Assembly (NCBI GenBank): GCA_002359185.1
Contig: DEML01000031.1
Location: forward strand, 1-35,169
Reading direction: 5' to 3'
DNA: 35,169 bases
Source: Planctomycetaceae bacterium UBA2671
GTDB taxonomy: Bacteria > Planctomycetota > Planctomycetia > Planctomycetales > Planctomycetaceae
Shown: positions 35,165-35,169 of the stretch, one piece after another
How positions within the stretch are numbered: the stretch's first letter is position 1
How the letters are laid out: every line of letters begins with the position of its first letter
The notes under the pieces: generated by a model
The model's input: only the letters and a program-made list of their open reading frames with translations
What the model was told of the DNA's origin: nothing
The model's database searches: none
Program-made: the position numbers and the translations under genes

Positions 35165-35169
35165 ATGCC

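Overview
The window looks like ordinary chromosome from a member of the Planctomycetota, probably order Planctomycetales. The base composition is moderate, I estimate slightly under 50% GC. The gene content supports this placement: a zinc-ribbon/SHD1 membrane protein, an exported WD40-PDZ-caspase protein, two XylR-like regulators, a RoxA-like di-haem cytochrome, a DUF116-prenyltransferase fusion, a DUF1080/LamG-like exported protein and a TIGR03545/TIGR03546 pair. Genus cannot be settled from sequence reading alone. No tRNA, rRNA, phage, plasmid, IS element or CRISPR array was seen.

Layout. 55-2820 (-) encodes a ClpA/B-type AAA+ ATPase whose C-terminal third is a degenerate class-I release factor (RF2-like). 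3385-8339 (+) carries an SHD1 membrane protein and a large exported WD40-PDZ-caspase-like protein, each with palindromes just before its start. 8436-10789 (+) carries a C-terminally truncated MnmE-like GTPase and a LarA-like protein. 11066-14641 (+) carries a CBS-domain protein with a clear terminator, a XylR-like regulator, an RCK ion channel with an aberrant selectivity filter and a small exported protein. 14821-16824 (-) carries a di-haem cytochrome c and an orphan RegA/ActR-type response regulator. 17494-19865 (+) carries the DUF116-polyprenyl synthase fusion and a small membrane protein. 19869-29584 (-) carries an acyltransferase-3 protein, a tandem NIPSNAP protein and an MMPL/RND transporter in one operon, prfB (RF2) with a programmed +1 frameshift, UDP-glucose dehydrogenase, dTDP-glucose 4,6-dehydratase and an exported LamG-like protein. 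29836-32356 (-) carries the TIGR03545/TIGR03546 pair. 32558-35093 (+) carries a second XylR-like regulator and an SGNH-like protein that lacks the catalytic serine.

The most striking system is the AAA+/release-factor fusion. The window also holds the genuine prfB, so the two can be aligned directly. They share a PGFWDN block and a co-linear pattern through the PCRF domain and the region around the catalytic domain. In the fusion, GGQ reads TGR and SPF reads SSD. The AAA part is also a mosaic: ring 1 keeps the pore-loop tyrosine but has lost Walker B, while ring 2 keeps full ATPase motifs but has lost the GYVG pore loop. I infer a ribosome-docking, non-hydrolysing release-factor mimic coupled to an ATP-driven remodeller, possibly for stalled-ribosome or nascent-chain handling. 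This is a hypothesis.

A second theme is a set of intergenic twin-arm inverted repeats. Two of them have perfect 22-bp arms that begin GTAGG and are themselves palindromic. At least one similar element has entered the coding region of the TIGR03545 gene.
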